From an uncultured Deefgea sp. (lineage in GTDB: Bacteria > Pseudomonadota > Gammaproteobacteria > Burkholderiales > Chitinibacteraceae), in the NCBI RefSeq assembly GCF_947072475.1, contig NZ_CAMTIA010000010.1, positions 1-64,000 of the forward strand: DNA of 64,000 nucleotides. The letters are read 5' to 3'. Positions 17,908-28,278 of this stretch are shown here, one piece after another. Below the pieces are notes generated by a model, which had not been told where the DNA came from, made no database searches, and saw nothing but the letters and a program-made list of their open reading frames with translations. The first letter of the stretch is position 1; each line of letters starts with the position of its first letter. The translations under genes were made by a program, and so were the position numbers.

Positions 17908-18483
17908 CTAATGAACCGGGCCTTGATTGGCAAAGGCCCAAATTTGAGCTAACCAGTGAGGGTAATCGACAAAGCTATGGTCACCCCCAGAAATAATATT
18001 TTGCCGGCAGCCGGCATACCATTGCACCGCGTCTCGATAATCGAGTACTTCATCGGCAGTTTGCGTGAGCAACCAATAACGATTTAAGTCAGTTGGGCGG
18101 CGCTCAAGCTGACAAAGTTTATCAGCAAAATCAAGATCAATATGGTGAATTTCACCAGTTTGATAGTTTTTTTGTTCACCCAAATATTGAGCAATCAAGT
18201 GATAAGGCTGTACGGCAGGGTTCACCAATACCGCCCGCCCCCCCAACGTCTCCACTGCCCATGTGGCAAAAAAACCACCTAAAGAACTACCTACTAAACA
18301 AAAGTCACCCGCCAGTGGCGTGAGCAAATCGCGCAGCATCTGCGCCGCCGCCAGCGGCTCCATCGGAATCGTTGGGCAAATAAAGCTTTCGCTCAGCCCT
18401 TGCTCGCGCATCCATTGCGCCGTATCTTGCGCTTTTTGCGATAGCGGGCTGGATAAAAATCCATGCAAAAAAATTAACTTCAT
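17908..18483 (-). CDS. YqiA/YcfP-type alpha/beta-fold esterase
   Basis: Small alpha/beta hydrolase of 191 aa. The start FLHGFLSSPLSQKA and the nucleophile elbow LVGSSLGGFFA are typical of YqiA/YcfP esterases; Asp in TQTADEVLDYRD and His in GGDHSFVDYP complete the likely catalytic triad. The substrate is unknown beyond short acyl esters in the family. Its ATG overlaps the stop of qor (ATGA), so the two are translationally coupled, and the DyP gene begins 17 bp downstream, suggesting a three-gene unit. Confidence 0.87.
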   Translation of the reverse strand: MKLIFLHGFLSSPLSQKAQDTAQWMREQGLSESFICPTIPMEPLAAAQMLRDLLTPLAGDFCLVGSSLGGFFATWAVETLGGRAVLVNPAVQPYHLIAQYLGEQKNYQTGEIHHIDLDFADKLCQLERRPTDLNRYWLLTQTADEVLDYRDAVQWYAGCRQNIISGGDHSFVDYPHWLAQIWAFANQGPVH

Positions 18484-19454
18484 GGGATTAACACAGTCGA
18501 TCCGGTGGTTTTACGCGACTCTAAATCACGGTGTGCTTGCTGCACATCCGCCAAAGCATAACGCTGACCGATTTCAGGCACGATGCGGTGCTGCGCCAAT
18601 GCCGCAAAATAATCTTGCGCTGTTTCCACTAACTCACCGCGATTGGCGGTGTAATGCCCCAAGGTCGGTCGAGTTAGAAATAAGGAGCCTTTTTGCGCCA
18701 AAATGCCCGGGTTAAAACTTGGCACCGCGCCCGATGCATTGCCAAAACTCACCAACATCCCCCGCAATGCCAAGCAATCGAGCGAGCCTTCAAAAGTCGC
18801 TGCGCCCACGCCGTCATACACCACCGGCACACCTAGCCCTTCGGTTAAATCCCGCACCTGCTGCGGCCAAGTAGCGTCGTTATAATCCAGAACATGATCA
18901 CACCAAGCGGCCGCCATTTTGGCTTTAGCTGCCGAGCCCACGGTGCCAATCACGCGCACGCCGAGTGCTTGCGCCCATTGGCAAGCGATCTGCCCCACGC
19001 CGCCAGCTGCAGCATGAAATACAATCGTTTGCCCGGCTTGCACCGGGAAAGTGCGCTTTAATAAATATTGCGCCGTCATACCGCGCAGTAAGGTAGCGGC
19101 AGCGATTTCATCGGAAACCCCTGTGGGCACCAGCACTAATTTATCTGCCGCCACCATGCGATACGTCGAATACGCCCCCACTGCGCCACCGGCGTAAGCC
19201 ACGCGATCGCCGACTTTTAAATCATGCACCCCATGCCCCAAGGCCTCGATCACGCCGCAAGCTTCTAAGCCCAAGCCCGACGGCAAACTCACTGGATACA
19301 AGCCACTGCGGTGGTAGGTATCAATAAAATTAAGGCCAATGGCTAAATGCTTGAGCAGCACTTCACCCGCACCGGGCGGCGGCAATTGGGCGGTTCGCAA
19401 TTGCATGACTTCAGGACCGCCTTGCTGCTCGATTTCAATTCGCACGGTTTGCAT
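18480..19454 (-). CDS. qor: NADPH:quinone oxidoreductase (zeta-crystallin family)
   Basis: Zinc-free medium-chain reductase of 324 aa reducing quinones with NADPH. It has the GLGLEACGVIEALG segment near residue 65 and the cofactor loop HAAAGGVGQIACQWAQALG, with no structural zinc cysteines. The start at 19454 is supported by AAGGAGATACGA; the 26 upstream codons in frame are probably untranslated. First gene of a likely operon with the esterase and perhaps the DyP peroxidase, which would fit handling of oxidative or quinone stress (inference). Confidence 0.9.
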   Translation of the reverse strand: MQTVRIEIEQQGGPEVMQLRTAQLPPPGAGEVLLKHLAIGLNFIDTYHRSGLYPVSLPSGLGLEACGVIEALGHGVHDLKVGDRVAYAGGAVGAYSTYRMVAADKLVLVPTGVSDEIAAATLLRGMTAQYLLKRTFPVQAGQTIVFHAAAGGVGQIACQWAQALGVRVIGTVGSAAKAKMAAAWCDHVLDYNDATWPQQVRDLTEGLGVPVVYDGVGAATFEGSLDCLALRGMLVSFGNASGAVPSFNPGILAQKGSLFLTRPTLGHYTANRGELVETAQDYFAALAQHRIVPEIGQRYALADVQQAHRDLESRKTTGSTVLIP

Positions 19455-19668
19455 TCGTATCTCCTTATTGATCTTGTATCTTATTCTAGCAAGTCTAAGC
19501 GCGCTGGAGAAAGTGAGGCACAAGATAAGCATTGCACATAGTAAGTTGGGAAAAGTACCGCGAATAAATTCATTAAAAATAGAGTTGTGTCATATAAAGA
19601 AAACCTTAGCCGCGTTATAGTCACGCGATCTGCCCTTGTTACGGGTGAACTAGACTTAGGTTTTTCCA

Positions 19669-21720
19669 ATGCAAACTTTTTTTATCGCTCCAACTCGCTT
19701 AAATGTCGGCCTGACTTCAGTCACTTTAGGCGTGGTCCGTTGCCTACAAAATCAAGGCCTTAAAGTCGGCTTTGTTAAGCCGGTTGCCCAAGATCGCAAT
19801 GCTTGCGATATCGAGCGCTCAACGCATTTTGCTCGCCAAATTTGTCAGCTTGACGTGCCGGATGCTTTGCCAGCCAACTACGCGATTGAGCAAGTTTCAA
19901 TCGATGAGACCGATGATTTGCTCGAAGAAATCATCACCATGAGCATGGCCGCCGGCAAAGACGCCGATGTGTTAGTAGTTGAAGGTTTGCACCCCGATCC
20001 AAGCAATCCATTTACTACCCAATTGAATACCGAAATGGCACTGGGCTTGCAAGCCACGGTGATTTTGGTGAGCGACGCTAGTGAAAAAAACATTAGCGAA
20101 GAAATCAAAATCGCCGAACGTCAATTTCGCAATGAAGGCGTACAAGTTGGCGGCGTGATTCTCAACAAAGCGCCGGCCGACTTTGATAAAGCCGCGCTAC
20201 AAGCCGAAATCGGCGAGCTCAAAATCTGGGGCGTAGTGCAATTTGATTCAAAACTACTTGCCCCGCGCACGATTGACGTGGCTTTGCATTTAAATGCCGA
20301 GATCATCGTTAAAGGTGAACTCACCAAACGCCGCGTAGCCGAAACCGTGGTTGCCGCCCGCGCCGTACCTGAAGTCATTCGCCGCCTAAAACCCGGCGCG
20401 TTGATTGTCAGCTCGGGTGACCGTGATGATGTGATTTTGGCGACCGCCTTAGCCGCCAGCAACGGCGTGCAATTGGCCGGTTTGATCTTGACGCACAATA
20501 CCGAACTCAATGAAACCGTCCGCGCCTTTACTGAAATGGCGTTCCACACCGGTATTCCAGTATTGCGTACCGAAGGCGATAGCTTTAGTACCGCACTGGC
20601 GATTAGCCAAGTGCCGACGGCCGTGCCAGCGGACGACAAAGATCGGATGAGCTTGGTGATGAATTCAGTCGCCGAACAACTCGATAGCGACGCTTTGCAT
20701 GTAGGCGTACAAACCAAAGGCGCGCATCACTTAAGCCCGCCAGCATTCCGCTACCAGTTAATTCAAAAAGCCCGCAACGCCAATAAACGCATTGTGTTGC
20801 CAGAAGGCGAAGAGCCACGCACGATTAATGCCGCGATTACTTGTGAAGAAAAAGGCATCGCTCGCTGTGTATTGCTCGGTAATCGCGCCGTGATTGAAGG
20901 CATTGCTGCCTCACAAGGTTTGACTTTACCCGCGTCGCTGGAAATCCTTGATCCAGAAGAAATCCGCGCGCAATACGTAGCGCCAATGGTTGAATTGCGT
21001 AAGAGCAAAGGTCTCACCGAGATCCAAGCTTTGCGTCAACTCGAAGACAATGTGGTACTCGGTACCATGATGTTGGCGATTGATGAAGTCGATGGCTTGG
21101 TGTCAGGTGCCATCCACACTACCGCCAACACCATTCGCCCAGCCTTGCAATTGATCAAAACTGCACCAGGCTCGTCGATTGTATCTTCAGTATTCTTTAT
21201 GCTGATGCCAGAACAAGTCTTGGTTTACGGCGATTGCGCGGTAAATCCAAACCCAGACGCTGAGCAATTGGCCGAAATCGCCGCACAAAGTGCTTACTCA
21301 GCCAAAGCGTTTGGTATTGATCCCAAAGTAGCGATGATTAGCTACTCAACCGGTCAATCCGGTACCGGTGTCGATGTGGATAAAGTACGCAGCGCGACTG
21401 AAATCGCCAAAGCGCGCCATCCACAACTGATGATTGACGGTCCTTTGCAATACGATGCGGCATCAGTACTTGAAGTCGGTCAGCAAAAAGCGCCGGGCAG
21501 TCTGGTTGCCGGTCAAGCCACGGTGTTTGTCTTCCCTGATTTGAACACCGGTAATACCACGTATAAAGCGGTACAACGTAGTGCCGATGTAGTCAGCGTT
21601 GGTCCAATGCTGCAAGGTTTGCGTAAACCAGTGAATGACTTGTCGCGTGGTGCTTTGGTGGACGATATCGTGTTCACGATTGCATTGACTGCTATTCAAG
21701 CCGAGCAAATGCTAGCTTAA
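19669..21720 (+). CDS. pta: Phosphate acetyltransferase, long form
   Basis: Interconverts acetyl-CoA and acetyl phosphate, 683 aa. The N-terminal third is the BioD-like P-loop-derived domain (TFFIAPTRLNVGLTSVTLG), then a DRTGG domain, then the catalytic PTA domain from about residue 355 (RIVLPEGEEPRT, SGAIHTTANTIRPALQLI, SYSTGQSGTGVDVDKV). This is the long Pta type of proteobacteria. ackA, the usual partner, is not next to it. A 47-bp palindrome begins two bases after the stop and merges into the terminator. Confidence 0.95.
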   Translation: MQTFFIAPTRLNVGLTSVTLGVVRCLQNQGLKVGFVKPVAQDRNACDIERSTHFARQICQLDVPDALPANYAIEQVSIDETDDLLEEIITMSMAAGKDADVLVVEGLHPDPSNPFTTQLNTEMALGLQATVILVSDASEKNISEEIKIAERQFRNEGVQVGGVILNKAPADFDKAALQAEIGELKIWGVVQFDSKLLAPRTIDVALHLNAEIIVKGELTKRRVAETVVAARAVPEVIRRLKPGALIVSSGDRDDVILATALAASNGVQLAGLILTHNTELNETVRAFTEMAFHTGIPVLRTEGDSFSTALAISQVPTAVPADDKDRMSLVMNSVAEQLDSDALHVGVQTKGAHHLSPPAFRYQLIQKARNANKRIVLPEGEEPRTINAAITCEEKGIARCVLLGNRAVIEGIAASQGLTLPASLEILDPEEIRAQYVAPMVELRKSKGLTEIQALRQLEDNVVLGTMMLAIDEVDGLVSGAIHTTANTIRPALQLIKTAPGSSIVSSVFFMLMPEQVLVYGDCAVNPNPDAEQLAEIAAQSAYSAKAFGIDPKVAMISYSTGQSGTGVDVDKVRSATEIAKARHPQLMIDGPLQYDAASVLEVGQQKAPGSLVAGQATVFVFPDLNTGNTTYKAVQRSADVVSVGPMLQGLRKPVNDLSRGALVDDIVFTIALTAIQAEQMLA

Positions 21721-21721
21721 A

Positions 21722-21768
21722 CGTATATGCGTCTAGCCATTATATTTAATGGCTTACATAAAAATACC
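21722..21768. repeat. 47-bp palindromic element, copy 2 (pta 3' end)
   Basis: From CGTAT to ATACC, exactly 47 bp, with CTAG at positions 12-15. It contains the hairpin AGCCATT/AATGGCT, and its right end forms part of the pta terminator stem. It starts two bases after the stop codon. Confidence 0.65.
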
Positions 21769-21794
21769 CCAGCTAAAAACTGGGGTATTTTTTT
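21764..21794 (+). terminator. Terminator of pta
   Basis: ATACCCCAG/CTGGGGTAT stem, 7-base loop, then seven T residues. Flanking A residues on the left let it work on the fabI side too. Confidence 0.92.
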
Positions 21795-21821
21795 ATGCCG
21801 GCAAAAACACGCGCCACAAAA

Positions 21822-22592
21822 TCAAGCGAGGATATTCATCCCGCCATCAATATACAAAGTACTGCCCGTCATCCGCGCAGCGCCGTCTTCACACAAAAAG
21901 GCACACGCCTCGCCAACATCATCAATCCCTGGCAATTCACGCAGTGGTGCGCTACCTGCGCCATTGCTAATCAACAAATCAAACTCACGAATGCCGCTGG
22001 CGGCGCGGGTTTTAACTGGGCCGGGAGACACCGCGTGCACGCGGATTTTTTTCGGGCCAAGCTCGCTCGCCATATAACGCACCGAGCTTTCCAGTGCGGC
22101 TTTCACCGGCCCCATCATGCCGTAATTGGGTACGACTTTTTCTGCGCCGTAATAGCTCATTGCCAATAGCGTGCCGCCCTTATCCATTAAAGCCTCGGCG
22201 CGATGCGCCATGCGGATAAACGAATGACAAGACACATCCATTGCCAAAGCAAAACCAGCCGCCGAGCTATCGACCACGCGGCCATGTAAATCTTCTTTTT
22301 GCGCGAAAGCAATCGAATGCACCGCAATATCAAGCTGCGGATATTTTTGCGCAATCGCTGCAAACACCGCCGCCATTGCCGCCTCATCTTGCACATCGCA
22401 TAACTGAACGATGCCGGGCTGCAATTCATCGATGATGGGCTGAATATACTTCAGCGTTTTTTCGGTTTGATACGTCAAAATCAATTCGGCACCACGCGCT
22501 TTTAACGCTTTGGCCACGCCATAGGCGATTGAATCTTCGTTGGCAATACCCATTACCAGCGCTACTTTTCCTGCTAAAGAACCTGCCGTCAT
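21822..22592 (-). CDS. fabI: Enoyl-ACP reductase, FabI-like (second type)
   Basis: NADH-dependent SDR of 256 aa that completes each fatty-acid elongation round. Cofactor region is VMGIANEDSIAYGVAKAL; the catalytic Tyr/Lys lie in SYYGAEKVVPNYGMMGPVKAALE (FabI spacing), and SPGPVKTRAASGI follows. The wording (REDLHGR-like QKEDLHGRVVDSSAAGFALAMD) fits the second FabI type found beside the housekeeping enzyme in some beta- and gammaproteobacteria, so it may not be the only FabI in the cell. GGAGAAAGTA before the ATG at 22592 decides the start over the longer frame. Confidence 0.88.
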   Translation of the reverse strand: MTAGSLAGKVALVMGIANEDSIAYGVAKALKARGAELILTYQTEKTLKYIQPIIDELQPGIVQLCDVQDEAAMAAVFAAIAQKYPQLDIAVHSIAFAQKEDLHGRVVDSSAAGFALAMDVSCHSFIRMAHRAEALMDKGGTLLAMSYYGAEKVVPNYGMMGPVKAALESSVRYMASELGPKKIRVHAVSPGPVKTRAASGIREFDLLISNGAGSAPLRELPGIDDVGEACAFLCEDGAARMTGSTLYIDGGMNILA

Positions 22593-22854
22593 TACTTTCT
22601 CCATCAATACAAGCCACTTCGCTTGCCGAAAAACAATCCACTTTCCTACGTCGATAAAATGCCAAACCAAGCCCGACGCGCTTGAGCAAAAATCATACTC
22701 GCAAGCTTAAAGCGCCGATACGCGCTTTTTTACCAGCCACGCCAGCAAGCGCCATCGCCTTGCGGCAAAGCAAAAAATTGCCAAATTAAGCGCGCGCGAA
22801 TGCGATCAATCAAGCGAACGCCGATCGATACGCAAGTAATAAAGCCAATCTGAT

Positions 22855-23310
22855 TTAAGCGGTTTCGCTGATATTGGGGGTGGCGCTGGATTGGGTATTG
22901 GCGCTAGCTTGTTGCTGCGCATATTGGGCGGCCGCCGCTGCGGCGGGCCGTGAATTGGCGGGTTTTTCTACCGGCTCGGTCGCCGGCTCAGCCGCTTTCG
23001 CCGCCGTAGCTGGTGGTGCTGGCGACGCTGGGCTCGGTGCTTGTTGGCTACTAGTGACTTGCTCGGTGACTTGCTCGGCGTCTTCGGACTGCTTTTTCTT
23101 GGCGGCATCCGAAATCGACACCGCATCTACCGGTGGTTTTTCTGCGCTGCGGCCCGACGCTAAATCCGACGGCTCGGGCTGATCGGGCCGATTGGAAGAG
23201 TCAGATCGCTGCGATTTTTGCAGCTCAAGCATCGCCGCAGCGGCATTATTCATGCCATTGGCTGCGCGAGCTAAAGGATTAGTGCGGGAAACCATCATCT
23301 CAGACATCAT
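22855..23310 (-). CDS. Hypothetical disordered Ala/Pro-rich protein
   Basis: No family recognised, 151 aa. The N-terminus MMSEMMVSRTNPLARAANGM and the short phrase VDAVSISDAAKKK are the only ordered-looking parts; the rest is rich in Ala, Pro, Glu, Gln and Ser with no hydrophobic helix or signal peptide, so it is probably disordered. AGGTGACGC precedes the start. It follows another short unknown gene on the same strand by about 96 bp, and the two may be an operon. Low-complexity composition means the call rests mainly on frame length and ribosome site. Confidence 0.6.
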   Translation of the reverse strand: MMSEMMVSRTNPLARAANGMNNAAAAMLELQKSQRSDSSNRPDQPEPSDLASGRSAEKPPVDAVSISDAAKKKQSEDAEQVTEQVTSSQQAPSPASPAPPATAAKAAEPATEPVEKPANSRPAAAAAAQYAQQQASANTQSSATPNISETA

Positions 23311-23406
23311 GCGTCACCTGAAACCAACATACTGCAGCATAGCGGCGTCATCGCCAGCCAAAAACAGCAATCACACGTCTTAGCCGATAACAGGTGAAAT
23401 CAGAGA

Positions 23407-23736
23407 TTAAGCCAGCGAATCAAGCAGCTGACCAACTTCAGTAGAGCCGTCGTCAGCAACTGTTTGATAAGCCATCATTCGAGCTTGCGACACGCCACGA
23501 TTTGGCTGCATTTGCTGAATCAGCATCGAGGATAAATGCGGAAAAGTGCTAATGGGTTTGATCTGCAAATCCACCCGCTGCGCCGCCAAGACCCGATTGG
23601 GCGCAGCGCGCCGCTTTGCCGCCGCGATTTCTGCCTGCCAAGCTTGAGAATCCGCCGCTTGAGTACGCGCCTGCAAAGGATGCACCCGCGATACATTCGT
23701 TACTTTCAGGGTGGGCATAGCAATGGCACGCGGCAT
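23407..23736 (-). CDS. Hypothetical protein, 109 aa
   Basis: No family recognised. Basic, Gln/Ala-rich protein without signal peptide or membrane segment; contains QAEIAAAKRRAAPNRVLAAQ, likely helical, and ends AYQTVADDGSTEVGQLLDSLA. A strong ribosome site GGAGTTCTTCTT precedes the ATG. The 96 bp to the next gene on the same strand lack a terminator, so the two unknown genes may be expressed together. It is divergent from metH; the intervening 190 bp hold no riboswitch I can recognise. Confidence 0.6.
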   Translation of the reverse strand: MPRAIAMPTLKVTNVSRVHPLQARTQAADSQAWQAEIAAAKRRAAPNRVLAAQRVDLQIKPISTFPHLSSMLIQQMQPNRGVSQARMMAYQTVADDGSTEVGQLLDSLA

Positions 23737-23933
23737 AAGAAGAACTCCACTAAATCATACGCTTAGCTTATGCCGCTCTACCGCGATAAAAAATGCATTA
23801 AGTCCGCTCTAGCGCGGCATTTTTACCAAAATAGTCACCTTTTGCTGCGGAAAATCGCGGTTAGTGGTAAGGCAAGCCCGCTTTTGCATGGTAAAGTGTC
23901 AGGTTCATTGCCTTATTTTTTTTGGATTCATTC

Positions 23934-26900
23934 ATGACTCGTTTCGCGCAACTGCAAAGCTTACTTGAACAACGCATCCTGATTTTGGATGGCGGCATGG
24001 GGACGATGATCCAGCAATATAAGCTCGATGAAGCGCAATACCGTGGCACGCGTTTTGCCGATTGGCATACCGACGTCAAAGGCAATAACGATTTACTGGT
24101 GCTGACCCAGCCACAGATCATTAGCGATATTCACCAAGCCTACCTCGATGCCGGCGCGGACATTCTGGAAACCAATAGCTTTAATGGCACCGCGATTGCG
24201 ATGGCCGATTATGAAATGCAAGAATTAGTCTGGGAGCTCAATTTTGCTGCTGCCAAAATGGTTAAAGACCTGTGCGTGGCGCAAACGGCCAAAACCCCAG
24301 AAAAACCGCGCTTTTGCGCTGGCGTACTCGGCCCAACCAGCCGCACTTGCTCGATCTCTCCCGATGTTAACGATCCGGGTTTTCGCAATGTGACATTTGA
24401 TGCGCTGGTCGAAACCTATCTCGAATCCATCGATGGCTTGGTGCAAGGTGGCGCGGATATTTTATTGGTGGAAACCATTTTTGATACGCTCAACGCCAAA
24501 GCGGCAGTGTTTGCGATTAAGAAATACTTCGCTGATCGCCCCGAGCTCGAAGAATTGCCGATTATGATTTCCGGCACCATTACCGATCAATCTGGCCGCA
24601 CGCTCACCGGGCAAACCACCGAAGCTTTTTATAATTCGCTACGCCACGCCGACCCGATCTCGTTTGGTCTGAATTGCGCGCTGGGCCCCGATTTGTTGCG
24701 CCCGTATGTAGAAGAAATGAGCCGGATTTCGGACTGCTATGTATCCGTCCACGCCAACGCCGGTCTGCCCAATCCACTCGCGCCAACCGGCTACGATCTT
24801 GATCCGGACATGATGGCCGTCGACATTCGCGAATGGGCCGAATCGGGCTTTGCCAATATTATCGGCGGCTGCTGTGGCACTACGCCCGAGCATATTGCCG
24901 CGATGTATCAAGCGGTGAAAGACTTGCCGCCGCGCAAAATACCCAGCATCGAAGCCAAATGCCGGCTTTCTGGTTTAGAGCCATTTAATATCGGCGATCA
25001 TGATTTATTTGTGAACGTGGGCGAGCGTACCAATGTCACCGGTTCAAAAGCCTTTGCGCGTTTGATTTTGGCTGGCGACTACACCGCCGCGCTCGATGTG
25101 GCGCGGCAACAAGTAGTCAACGGCGCGCAGATTATCGACATTAATATGGACGAAGGCATGCTCGACGCCCACAAGGCGATGGTCACCTTCCTTAACCTGA
25201 TTGCTGCCGAGCCCGATATTAGCCGCGTTCCGATTATGATCGACTCGTCCAAATGGGAAGTCATCGAGGCGGGCCTTAAGTGCGTGCAGGGCAAATGCAT
25301 CGTCAATTCGATCTCGATGAAAGAAGGCGTACCTAAATTTATTGAGCAAGCCAAATTGCTCAAAATGTACGGCGCAGCCGTCATCGTGATGGCGTTTGAC
25401 GAGCTAGGCCAAGCCGACACCTATGCGCGCAAAATTGAAATTTGCGAAAAATCCTACCGCATCTTGGTCGACGAGATTGGCTTTCACCCTGCCGATATTA
25501 TTTTTGACCCGAATATTTTTGCCGTAGCCACCGGTATCGACGAACACGCGCGCTACGGCCTTGATTTTATCGAAGCCACCGGCTGGATTAAGCACAATCT
25601 GCCGCACGCCAAAATCAGCGGCGGCGTATCGAATGTATCGTTCTCGTTCCGGGGTAATAACAAAGTACGTGAAGCGATTCACGCGGTCTTTTTGTATCAC
25701 GCCATCAAGCAAGGCATGACGATGGGCATCGTCAACGCCGGTGCGCTCGAAACCTACGACGAAGTAGCACCAACGCTGCGCGATGCGATTGAGTCGGTAG
25801 TATTGATGAAAACCGACGACGCCCTTGCCGCGACCGAAGCGCTGATTACGCTGGCCGAAGCCTTTAAAGGCGACGCCAATGTGGCCAAAGGCGAAGACTT
25901 AAGCTGGCGCGAATTACCGCTGCAAGCGCGTATCACCCATTCGCTGGTCAAAGGCATTACCACCTTTATCGTTGAAGACACCGAAGCGGCTCGCCTCTCG
26001 GTGGAGCGGCCGATCCACGTCATCGAAGGCCATTTGATGACCGGCATGAACGTGGTCGGTGATTTGTTTGGCGCCGGTAAAATGTTCTTGCCGCAAGTAG
26101 TCAAAGCCGCGCGCGTGATGAAAGCCGCCGTGGCGCATTTAGAGCCATTTATCGACGCCGAAAAAATCGCCCTCGGCCTGCAAGACGCGCCCGCCAAAGG
26201 CGTGATCGTGATGGCCACCGTGAAAGGCGATGTGCACGACATTGGCAAAAACATCGTCGCGGTAGTGCTGCGCTGTAATAACTACCAAGTCACCGACTTG
26301 GGCGTGATGGTGCCGGCGCAAAAAATCCTCGATACCGCGCGCGAAATCAAAGCCGACATCATCGGCCTATCGGGCCTGATTACGCCAAGTCTGGAAGAAA
26401 TGAGCCATGTGGCCAAAGAAATGCAGCGCCAAGGCTTTACGATTCCGCTATTGATTGGCGGCGCCACCACCTCCAAAGTGCATACCGCAGTCAAAATCGA
26501 GCCGCATTATCAAAACGACCAAGTCATCTACGTGGCCGACGCCAGCCGCGCGGTGGGCGTGTGCTCGAATCTACTGAGCGATGAGTTAAAACCAGCGTTT
26601 GTCGCTGGCGTAAAAGCCGAATACACCAAGGCGCGGGAGATTTTTGCCAGCAAAGATCGCACTAAGCTGATTAGCTTGACTGAAGCGCGCTCGCATAAAT
26701 TTAGCCCCGATTGGTCAACGTATACCCCGCCAAAGCCTAGCTTTCTTGGGGTGCGTGAATATACCGACTATAACTTGGCCGATATCGAGCCCTTTATCGA
26801 CTGGACACCGTTCTTTCAAAGCTGGGAATTACACGGCCGCTACCCGGCCATCTTGCAAGACGAAATCGTCGGCGAAGCCGCGCGCAGCTTGTATGCCGAT

Positions 26901-27686
26901 GCTAAAGCGATGCTGAAAAAAATCGTCGATGAAAAATGGATTGCCGCCGCTGGCGTGATTGGCTTTTTCCCCGCAAACAGCGTCAACCACGACGACATCG
27001 AGCTCTACGATCCAAGCACCGTAGGGTCGACTTCAGTCGACCAAGCCGCCGAGCACAAGCCCATCATGACCTGGCACAATCTGCGCCAGCAATTACCCAA
27101 ACCCAAAACCGGTGAAATCAAACCCAACTGGTGCTTGTCCGACTTTATCGCCCCCAAAGAAAGCGGCGTGCCCGACTATATCGGCGCCTTTGCCGTCACC
27201 GGCGGCATCGGCATCGATGCGCCAGTCAAAGCCTTTGAAGACGCCAACGACGACTACAACGCCATCTTGCTTAAATCGCTGGCGGACCGTTTTGCCGAAG
27301 CCTTTGCCGAACATATGCACTACCGCGTTCGCACCGAACTCTGGGGCTACGCCCAAGATGAAGCGCTCAGCAACGATGATTTAATCGACGAAAAATACAT
27401 CGGCGTGCGCCCAGCGCCGGGCTACCCTGCCTGCCCCGACCACACGCCCAAAGTCGATTTATTCAAAGTGCTCAACGCGCCGAACATCGGCATGACGCTA
27501 ACGGAAGGCTACGCCATGCTGCCAACCGCAGCGGTGAGTGGTTTTTACTTTAGCCACCCCGAATCGCGCTACTTTGGCGTCGGCAAAATCACCTTGGACC
27601 AAGTCGAAGACTACGCCCAACGCCGTGGCGTGAGCTTGGTGCAAGCCGAGCGCGACTTAGCGCCTAACTTGGGGTATGTCGCTTAA
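23934..27686 (+). CDS. metH: Cobalamin-dependent methionine synthase
   Basis: Transfers methyl from methyltetrahydrofolate to homocysteine through cobalamin, 1250 aa with all four modules. The homocysteine domain (about 10-325) carries the zinc cysteines C248 and C313-C314 ([10 protein letters not shown]); the pterin domain (about 350-610) has [14 protein letters not shown]; the cobalamin domain has [10 protein letters not shown] with the lower-ligand His768; the C-terminal reactivation domain binds AdoMet ([12 protein letters not shown]). It is the B12-dependent form. A TTG four codons upstream is in frame. Its last codons form the left end of a 47-bp palindrome. Confidence 0.97.
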   Translation: MTRFAQLQSLLEQRILILDGGMGTMIQQYKLDEAQYRGTRFADWHTDVKGNNDLLVLTQPQIISDIHQAYLDAGADILETNSFNGTAIAMADYEMQELVWELNFAAAKMVKDLCVAQTAKTPEKPRFCAGVLGPTSRTCSISPDVNDPGFRNVTFDALVETYLESIDGLVQGGADILLVETIFDTLNAKAAVFAIKKYFADRPELEELPIMISGTITDQSGRTLTGQTTEAFYNSLRHADPISFGLNCALGPDLLRPYVEEMSRISDCYVSVHANAGLPNPLAPTGYDLDPDMMAVDIREWAESGFANIIGGCCGTTPEHIAAMYQAVKDLPPRKIPSIEAKCRLSGLEPFNIGDHDLFVNVGERTNVTGSKAFARLILAGDYTAALDVARQQVVNGAQIIDINMDEGMLDAHKAMVTFLNLIAAEPDISRVPIMIDSSKWEVIEAGLKCVQGKCIVNSISMKEGVPKFIEQAKLLKMYGAAVIVMAFDELGQADTYARKIEICEKSYRILVDEIGFHPADIIFDPNIFAVATGIDEHARYGLDFIEATGWIKHNLPHAKISGGVSNVSFSFRGNNKVREAIHAVFLYHAIKQGMTMGIVNAGALETYDEVAPTLRDAIESVVLMKTDDALAATEALITLAEAFKGDANVAKGEDLSWRELPLQARITHSLVKGITTFIVEDTEAARLSVERPIHVIEGHLMTGMNVVGDLFGAGKMFLPQVVKAARVMKAAVAHLEPFIDAEKIALGLQDAPAKGVIVMATVKGDVHDIGKNIVAVVLRCNNYQVTDLGVMVPAQKILDTAREIKADIIGLSGLITPSLEEMSHVAKEMQRQGFTIPLLIGGATTSKVHTAVKIEPHYQNDQVIYVADASRAVGVCSNLLSDELKPAFVAGVKAEYTKAREIFASKDRTKLISLTEARSHKFSPDWSTYTPPKPSFLGVREYTDYNLADIEPFIDWTPFFQSWELHGRYPAILQDEIVGEAARSLYADAKAMLKKIVDEKWIAAAGVIGFFPANSVNHDDIELYDPSTVGSTSVDQAAEHKPIMTWHNLRQQLPKPKTGEIKPNWCLSDFIAPKESGVPDYIGAFAVTGGIGIDAPVKAFEDANDDYNAILLKSLADRFAEAFAEHMHYRVRTELWGYAQDEALSNDDLIDEKYIGVRPAPGYPACPDHTPKVDLFKVLNAPNIGMTLTEGYAMLPTAAVSGFYFSHPESRYFGVGKITLDQVEDYAQRRGVSLVQAERDLAPNLGYVA

Positions 27687-27719
27687 GGTTTTATCGAGTA
27701 TTAGTTAGCAAGTAATACC
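27673..27719. repeat. 47-bp palindromic element, copy 3 (overlaps metH stop)
   Basis: GGTAT lies in the penultimate codons of metH and ATACC is 47 bp to the right, directly before the terminator. Inner parts are TAAG (12-15) and TTAG (33-36), diverged from the CTAG of other copies. Confidence 0.7.
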
Positions 27720-27727
27720 CATCAAAA

Positions 27728-27752
27728 AGCCTCGCGGATGCGAGGCTTTTTT
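27728..27752 (+). terminator. Terminator of metH
   Basis: AGCCTCGC-GGAT-GCGAGGCT followed by T6. The same stem-loop recurs almost unchanged at 32173-32192, again next to a 47-bp element. Confidence 0.92.
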
Positions 27753-27765
27753 GCTCACAAACACC

Positions 27766-27819
27766 GTAGGGCGTCAATGAGCGCAGCGAATTGCGCCGAA
27801 TACGCCGCAAATAAGCATC
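27766..27819. repeat. GTAGGGCGT repeat, copy A
   Basis: A 54-bp stretch beginning GTAGGGCGTCAATGAGCG is repeated almost exactly at 28279-28332. Similarity continues more weakly to about 27890. It encodes nothing convincing. Confidence 0.8.
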
Positions 27820-27934
27820 ACAACGGCGCGATTGGCTTAGCTTTCAGCACCCTAACTCCATTGCGCCTTTACGGTATTACGCCGTACTCTGCTTTGGTAT
27901 GCGGCAGTGATTTCTGAAGCGTCGTCGCGCTAAT

Positions 27935-28060
27935 GCCGCGCGGCACTTACTTTTCTTGAGCGGCCAAGAAAACGAAGTTTCTGCGAAGCAAAAAGTAAGC
28001 AAAAGAAAACAAGCCGAAGGCGCAGTTTCTGCGAAGCTAAATCCGCCCTAGTATCTGCGT
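27935..28060. repeat. Dispersed CTTTTCTTG/CAAGAAAA-type repeat region
   Basis: Contains TTACTTTTCTTG...CAAGAAAAC and AAAAAGTAAGCAAAAGAAAAC dyad pieces, with GTTTCTGCGAAGC twice (27975-27987 and 28027-28039). Same style as the hairpin repeat at 16660-16775. No gene is seen from 27687 to 28407. Confidence 0.5.
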
Positions 28061-28223
28061 CCGACTTCGTCGGATTCCCTCGCTGCGGACAATCGAGGCG
28101 GTTGCGATCAAAACTCGGCCTGCGGCCTCAAACAATGATCGCAAAAACCCCGCCCCGCTTGTTCCTCGCTCGGCTTGCTACACGGGATCTCGCGCAGCTC
28201 AACGAGGTTTGATTTTAAATCGA

Positions 28224-28270
28224 TGTATTGCTCTCTAGGTGTTGTAGATAAAGGCTTGCAAGCAAATACG
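28224..28270. repeat. 47-bp palindromic element, copy 4
   Basis: TGTAT to ATACG in 47 bp with CTAG at 12-15. Here the symmetry extends outward: AAATCGA before and TCGATTT after. It lies downstream of the SIR2 gene and touches copy B of the GTAGGGCGT repeat. Confidence 0.65.
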
Positions 28271-28278
28271 TCGATTTC

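Noticed and set aside
23737-23933. Possible riboswitch (SAM, SAH or cobalamin) before metH
   Set aside because: I looked for the conserved cores and saw none. The only structure is a GCCGC/GCGGC dyad near 23773-23818 that could be a terminator-like hairpin.
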